Shown here: positions 61,207 through 64,000 of the stretch, piece by piece
How the letters are laid out: each line of letters begins with the position of its first letter
Position numbering within the stretch: the stretch's first letter is position 1
Assembly: GCF_019397265.1 (NCBI RefSeq)
Contig: NZ_CP068985.1
Location: 8,774,501-8,838,500, forward strand
DNA: 64,000 nt
Direction of reading: 5' to 3'
From: Nonomuraea coxensis DSM 45129
GTDB taxonomy: Bacteria; Actinomycetota; Actinomycetes; Streptosporangiales; Streptosporangiaceae
Program-made: the position numbers and the translations under genes
The notes under the pieces: generated by a model
What the model was told of the DNA's origin: nothing
Seen by the model: only the letters and a program-made list of their open reading frames with translations
Database searches by the model: none

Positions 61207-61686
61207 TCACGCGGTATCATATACATCAACTATAACGAAATTCTTTGCCCCTGGATCGCTGCCGTCTATCATACCTCGAAGCTCCGGTGCAGTCTCGAGG
61301 TAGATTTTATCGAATGGGGCTACCGTGAGATGCACGGTATCCCGATTCAGAGATTTCATCTGGACACGTATCGGCCTCTTTTCGATCATGATGGACCATT
61401 TTCTTGCAGTCAGAGCATCGATGGCTTTATCGAGTGCGCCGGAAGGGCTTTCGCCCTCGACATCGATGACGAAGACGTTCGTTATCTCCATCGTACCGTC
61501 GATGTCACTTGAAAGCACCCTCTCGCCTCTTACCGCACCAATTCCGCGCACTTGCTCCAGAATGACGGGATCGACGTGTCTGCTGCGATTGAACCAGCCA
61601 GCGCATCCACTGGTCACTGAAACCACAAGGATGCAGATCGCCATGACTAAGCAGAGACTCCGATGCGCCTCAACAAGAAGAAGCAT
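61207..61686 (-). CDS. Lipoprotein-like hypothetical protein in AT-richer DNA
   Basis: 159 residues from ATG 61686 (GGGAAGCGTA upstream); an upstream start would add 13 residues. A hydrophobic signal (SLCLVMAICILVVSVTSGCAGW) precedes a small mature domain with alternating strands (VLSSDIDGTMEITNVFVIDVEGE, KWSIMIEKRPIRVQMKSLNRDTVHLTVAPFD). The surrounding DNA is visibly less GC-rich than its neighbours, which suggests recent acquisition. No family is recognised. Confidence 0.6.
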   Translation of the reverse strand: MLLLVEAHRSLCLVMAICILVVSVTSGCAGWFNRSRHVDPVILEQVRGIGAVRGERVLSSDIDGTMEITNVFVIDVEGESPSGALDKAIDALTARKWSIMIEKRPIRVQMKSLNRDTVHLTVAPFDKIYLETAPELRGMIDGSDPGAKNFVIVDVYDTA

Positions 61687-61819
61687 TACGCTTCCCGGTC
61701 GCCGCGAGCACCTCTCCAGGGGCATTTGCCCCCCTCCTTACCTCGTGCAGTCCCAGTATTCTTCAGCGATGCCACCTGGCTTCAAATAGTAATCCAACCC
61801 CAGCTTTCGCTCATAAGCT

Positions 61820-61981
61820 TTATGTCCGTCCGTCTTTATTGTCGGGGCCCCTAGTTCCAGCCAGTTCACGAATTTGGTAGGCGGCAGCAAGATGTATAGC
61901 CCTTGACGGGTTCATAAGTTCCGCCATCACCTGTCCTAGAGTAGCTTTCTCCCACTGCTTTCCGTACTCCTTTAGTAGCAT
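61820..61981 (-). pseudogene. Remnant coding segment
   Basis: A 53-residue open frame (MLLKEYGKQWEKATLGQVMAELMNPSRAIHLAAAYQIRELAGTRGPDNKDGRT) follows the recombinase relic in frame. It may be the tail of another gene fused by deletion. Its composition is less GC-rich like the neighbouring lipoprotein region. Confidence 0.35.
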
Positions 61982-61984
61982 CCA

Positions 61985-62362
61985 TCTTGTGTGGAGCAGG
62001 TGGCGCAGGACGTAGGAGCGCGGCATGCTGCGGGGCTTGCGCCGGTTCGCCGGCCGCCCGCTGGCCGACAGCAGCGCCTGCGCCTTCTTGAACGTCTCAG
62101 TATCGATGAGCGGCTCATGGACGACCGCCTCCGAAGCTTGGTGACGTGCCCCTGGGTGATGTCGTTGACGTCCAGAAGTTCTTCCTGCTTGTGCTGCTTG
62201 TTCCAGACCTGACGACCCGTGTAGCGCGGGTTGAGAAGGATCGCTCGAACCGCGGATGTGGACCATGCGATACCGGAGCGGTGTCGGCTGTACCGCAGAA
62301 CGCGAACTGAGGCTCGCCGACCACGAGGGCGTCGAACCCGCGGTTCGGGTTCCGCAGCTCAC
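61985..62362 (-). pseudogene. Relic of a second large serine recombinase
   Basis: Fragments in three frames match the same recombinase family as the gene at 59478: NPNRGFDALVVGEPQFAFCG (catalytic domain), then after a deletion GIAWSTSAVRAILLNPRYTGRQVW, then a frameshift to VVHEPLIDTETFKKAQALLSASGRP. Essential parts are missing, including the zinc ribbon and the N-terminus. It cannot be functional. Confidence 0.75.
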
Positions 62363-62369
62363 CGAGCAC

Positions 62370-62865
62370 GCCCGCAGCGGGCGGGTGAGGATCGACCAGA
62401 CGACCCCGGGGTTGCGACCGTCGGAGTGGCAGGCGGCGTGCCGCTCGCCCGTGGGCCGCGTTGCCGCGCCGTGGCGAGGGCCTGCCGCGTCCTTGCCGGT
62501 CATGCCGTGCTTGCCGGGCGGCGGCCGGCCGGCCGTGATGCTGTTCGGCTTGTTGCCGCCCGCGCGGGACCTCCTGCTGATCGGGCGGTCTCCGGTGTAC
62601 GGCTCGCGGATCGGGTCCAGGTCGAACGCGCAGGTTGAGCCAGCGGGTGCCGTCGTCGGCCAGGACCCGGCGGACCTTGGCGAGGGTCGAACGCAGCGTC
62701 TCCACGTACGCCTCGATCGTGGGCTCCTGGCTGTACTGGCCCTCGCAACAGTGCCGCAGCCCCCAATGGGGTGGGCTGGTGACGATGCAGTCCGCCAAGC
62801 CTGCGGGCATCTCCGAGAGCACCTGCCGGAGGACAGCTCGCCGACGGCGGCCGGCTGCCCCTGAC
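62370..62865 (-). pseudogene. Relic of a DNA methyltransferase
   Basis: AVLRQVLSEMPAGLADCIVTSPPHWGLRHCCEGQYSQEPTIEAYVETLRSTLAKVRRVLADDGTRWLNL contains the SPPHW catalytic-type motif (an SPPYW variant) of N4-cytosine/N6-adenine methylases. The continuation FDLDPIREPYTGDRPISRRSRAGGNKPNSI...GKHGMTGKD is in the next frame, and the C-terminal domain is lost where the recombinase relic begins. It was probably cargo of the same element. Confidence 0.7.
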
Positions 62866-63235
62866 GCGGCTGCGCCATGGGGGTTCGGCCACCTACTGGA
62901 CCAGCATCGACGACACCTGATGCTGAAGCACGGTCAGTCTTGGTCCGTGAATCCCCGAGGGACTTCCTGGCGGCAGCACTTGGCGTTCGCCGGGTCGAGC
63001 GTGGAGGGACGTCGTGCCGGGTGTCCAGTCGTGGAGCGGTCAACTTAGCGAGCGCTCACTCTTGACGGACGGACCGGTCCGGATTAGCGTCTCAGCACCT
63101 CACCGCCGCAGGAGGCTGGACGCTCATGACCGACCCCGAACGCGGCACCGCATCCGGACGCCCTCGCCGGGCCGGGCTGCTGTATCGCACCCCCACCAGG
63201 TATGCACGACTGAACCATAAGGCGGTCTCTCCCCG
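62866..63235. other. Gap before the terminal gene; no gene found
   Basis: No open frame here has a supported start and family. The sequence may hold the promoter of the alpha/beta-hydrolase gene at 63236. The minus-strand frame overlapping it is a shadow of that gene. Confidence 0.4.
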
Positions 63236-64000
63236 ATGATCAGCAAGACCTTCGTCAGCAGCGAATCTCCCGGCGCTCGGCGGGCCGGCGCGGGCGGCAT
63301 GCCGTGCCAGGGCGTCTACTACGCGCCCGAAGGCGCACGCCCGCGCGTCGCGATGATCGCCACCCACTACCAGATCGACTTCTCCGAGCACTACCTCGCC
63401 GAGTACATGGCCGCGCGCGGCATCGGATTCCTGGGCTGGAACACGCGCTACCGGGGCTACGAGTCGGAGTTCGTCCTCGACCGGGCCCTGGTGGACATCG
63501 GCGTCGGCGTGCGCTGGCTCAAGGACGCCGGGGTCGAGCACGTGGTCCTGCTCGGCAACTCCGGGGGCGGGTCCCTCATGGCGGCCTACCACGCGCAGGC
63601 CGTCGAGCCGTGTGTGCGCCCGGGAATCGGCATGCCGCCGGCGCCCGGCGTGGACGAGCTGATCCCCGGCGACGCGTACGTGTCGCTCGCCGCGCACCTC
63701 GGCCGGCCTGAGGTGATCACCGCATGGATGGACGCGGCGGTCGTCGACGAGCACGACCCGACGCTGACCGACCCGGAGCTCGACCTGTTCAACCCGGACA
63801 ACGGCCCCCCGTACTCGGCGGAGTTCCTGGCCCGCTACCGCGCCGCGCAGGTCGAGCGCAACCACCGCATCACCGCGTGGGCCAAGGCCGAGCTGGCCAG
63901 GATCCAGGGGCTGGGCTTCCAGGACCGCCCGTTCAGCGTGCAGCGGGTGTGGGCCGACCCGCGCATGGTCGACTCGTCCCTGGACCCGTCCAACCGCCCG
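63236..64000 (+). CDS. Alpha/beta-hydrolase-like protein, 3' truncated by window edge
   Basis: 255 residues from ATG 63236 to the window end, no stop reached. MATHYQ-type strand (RVAMIATHYQIDFSEHYLAEYMAARGIGFLGWNTRYRG) leads to the nucleophile motif GNSGGGSLMAAYHA near residue 114, in the place of the G-x-S-x-G elbow. Long substrate-cap insertion follows. Members of this group include uncharacterised esterase-like proteins. ORF calling tools would miss it because it runs off the end. Substrate unknown. Confidence 0.75.
   Translation, partial: MISKTFVSSESPGARRAGAGGMPCQGVYYAPEGARPRVAMIATHYQIDFSEHYLAEYMAARGIGFLGWNTRYRGYESEFVLDRALVDIGVGVRWLKDAGVEHVVLLGNSGGGSLMAAYHAQAVEPCVRPGIGMPPAPGVDELIPGDAYVSLAAHLGRPEVITAWMDAAVVDEHDPTLTDPELDLFNPDNGPPYSAEFLARYRAAQVERNHRITAWAKAELARIQGLGFQDRPFSVQRVWADPRMVDSSLDPSNRP

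Overview
This is a very GC-rich actinobacterial chromosome segment. The conserved gene order (dacB, DUF2342 metalloprotease, tilS, hpt, ftsH and fol genes; ricT/PSP1 near holB and an MFS-tmk fusion; topA), frequent GTG starts, an orphan nuoD, a chaplin gene and chaplin-like architecture point to a Streptosporangiales-type organism such as Nonomuraea or a relative. The genus is an inference from gene content only.

Layout. 1-3.4 kb: end of a class V aminotransferase, a DoxX protein, and a second-copy nuoD. 3.0-12.6 kb: a long minus-strand cell-wall, tRNA, purine-salvage and folate block (dacB, metalloprotease, tilS, hpt, ftsH, folE, folP, NTF2-like, folB, folK, DUF3180), many members overlapping by 4 nt. 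12.7-19.6 kb: ppa, a secreted NlpC/P60 hydrolase, a membrane-tethered ECF sigma/anti-sigma fusion, two lipoproteins and an ABC-F protein. 19.7-33.3 kb: a sugar-utilisation regulon. A short plus-strand operon (DUF4185-type secreted protein, aldose-epimerase-like protein, SDR) and a minus-strand operon (FadR/GntR regulator, sugar-binding lipoprotein, two permeases, GH38-like mannosidase, glucarate-dehydratase-like enzyme) each carry a near-identical 17-bp palindromic operator. Between them lie an I36-like secreted protein, a lipoprotein and an S10 peptidase.

33.3-44.4 kb is accessory DNA: small metabolic and regulatory genes, then a divergent Nudix/GntR pair resembling the Pif/KorSA immunity-repressor pair of actinomycete integrative elements, then a region ending at an intact tRNA-Thr(CGT). 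Two degraded copies of the tRNA 3' half lie at 39.5 and 41.1 kb; one copy also repeats the neighbouring terminator with the same spacing. The island carries an orphan colicin-immunity-like gene, a frameshifted CPCC-family gene, a repetitive amphipathic protein and other genes of unknown function.

44.5-55.3 kb returns to core genes (ricT, holB, tmk, topA). An unusual cassette sits between ricT and holB: a very short ECF sigma factor with an apparent internal deletion, flanked by stand-alone FtsX-extracellular-domain proteins, one of them frameshifted. 55.5-59.0 kb has DUF5703, a 782-residue protein with eight chaplin repeats and a C-terminal membrane anchor, and a secreted partner candidate. 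59.4-62.9 kb is a mobile-element graveyard at tRNA-Leu(GAG): an N-terminally truncated serine integrase ending inside the tRNA gene, an AT-richer lipoprotein, and fused relics of a second recombinase and a DNA methyltransferase. The window ends inside an alpha/beta-hydrolase gene.
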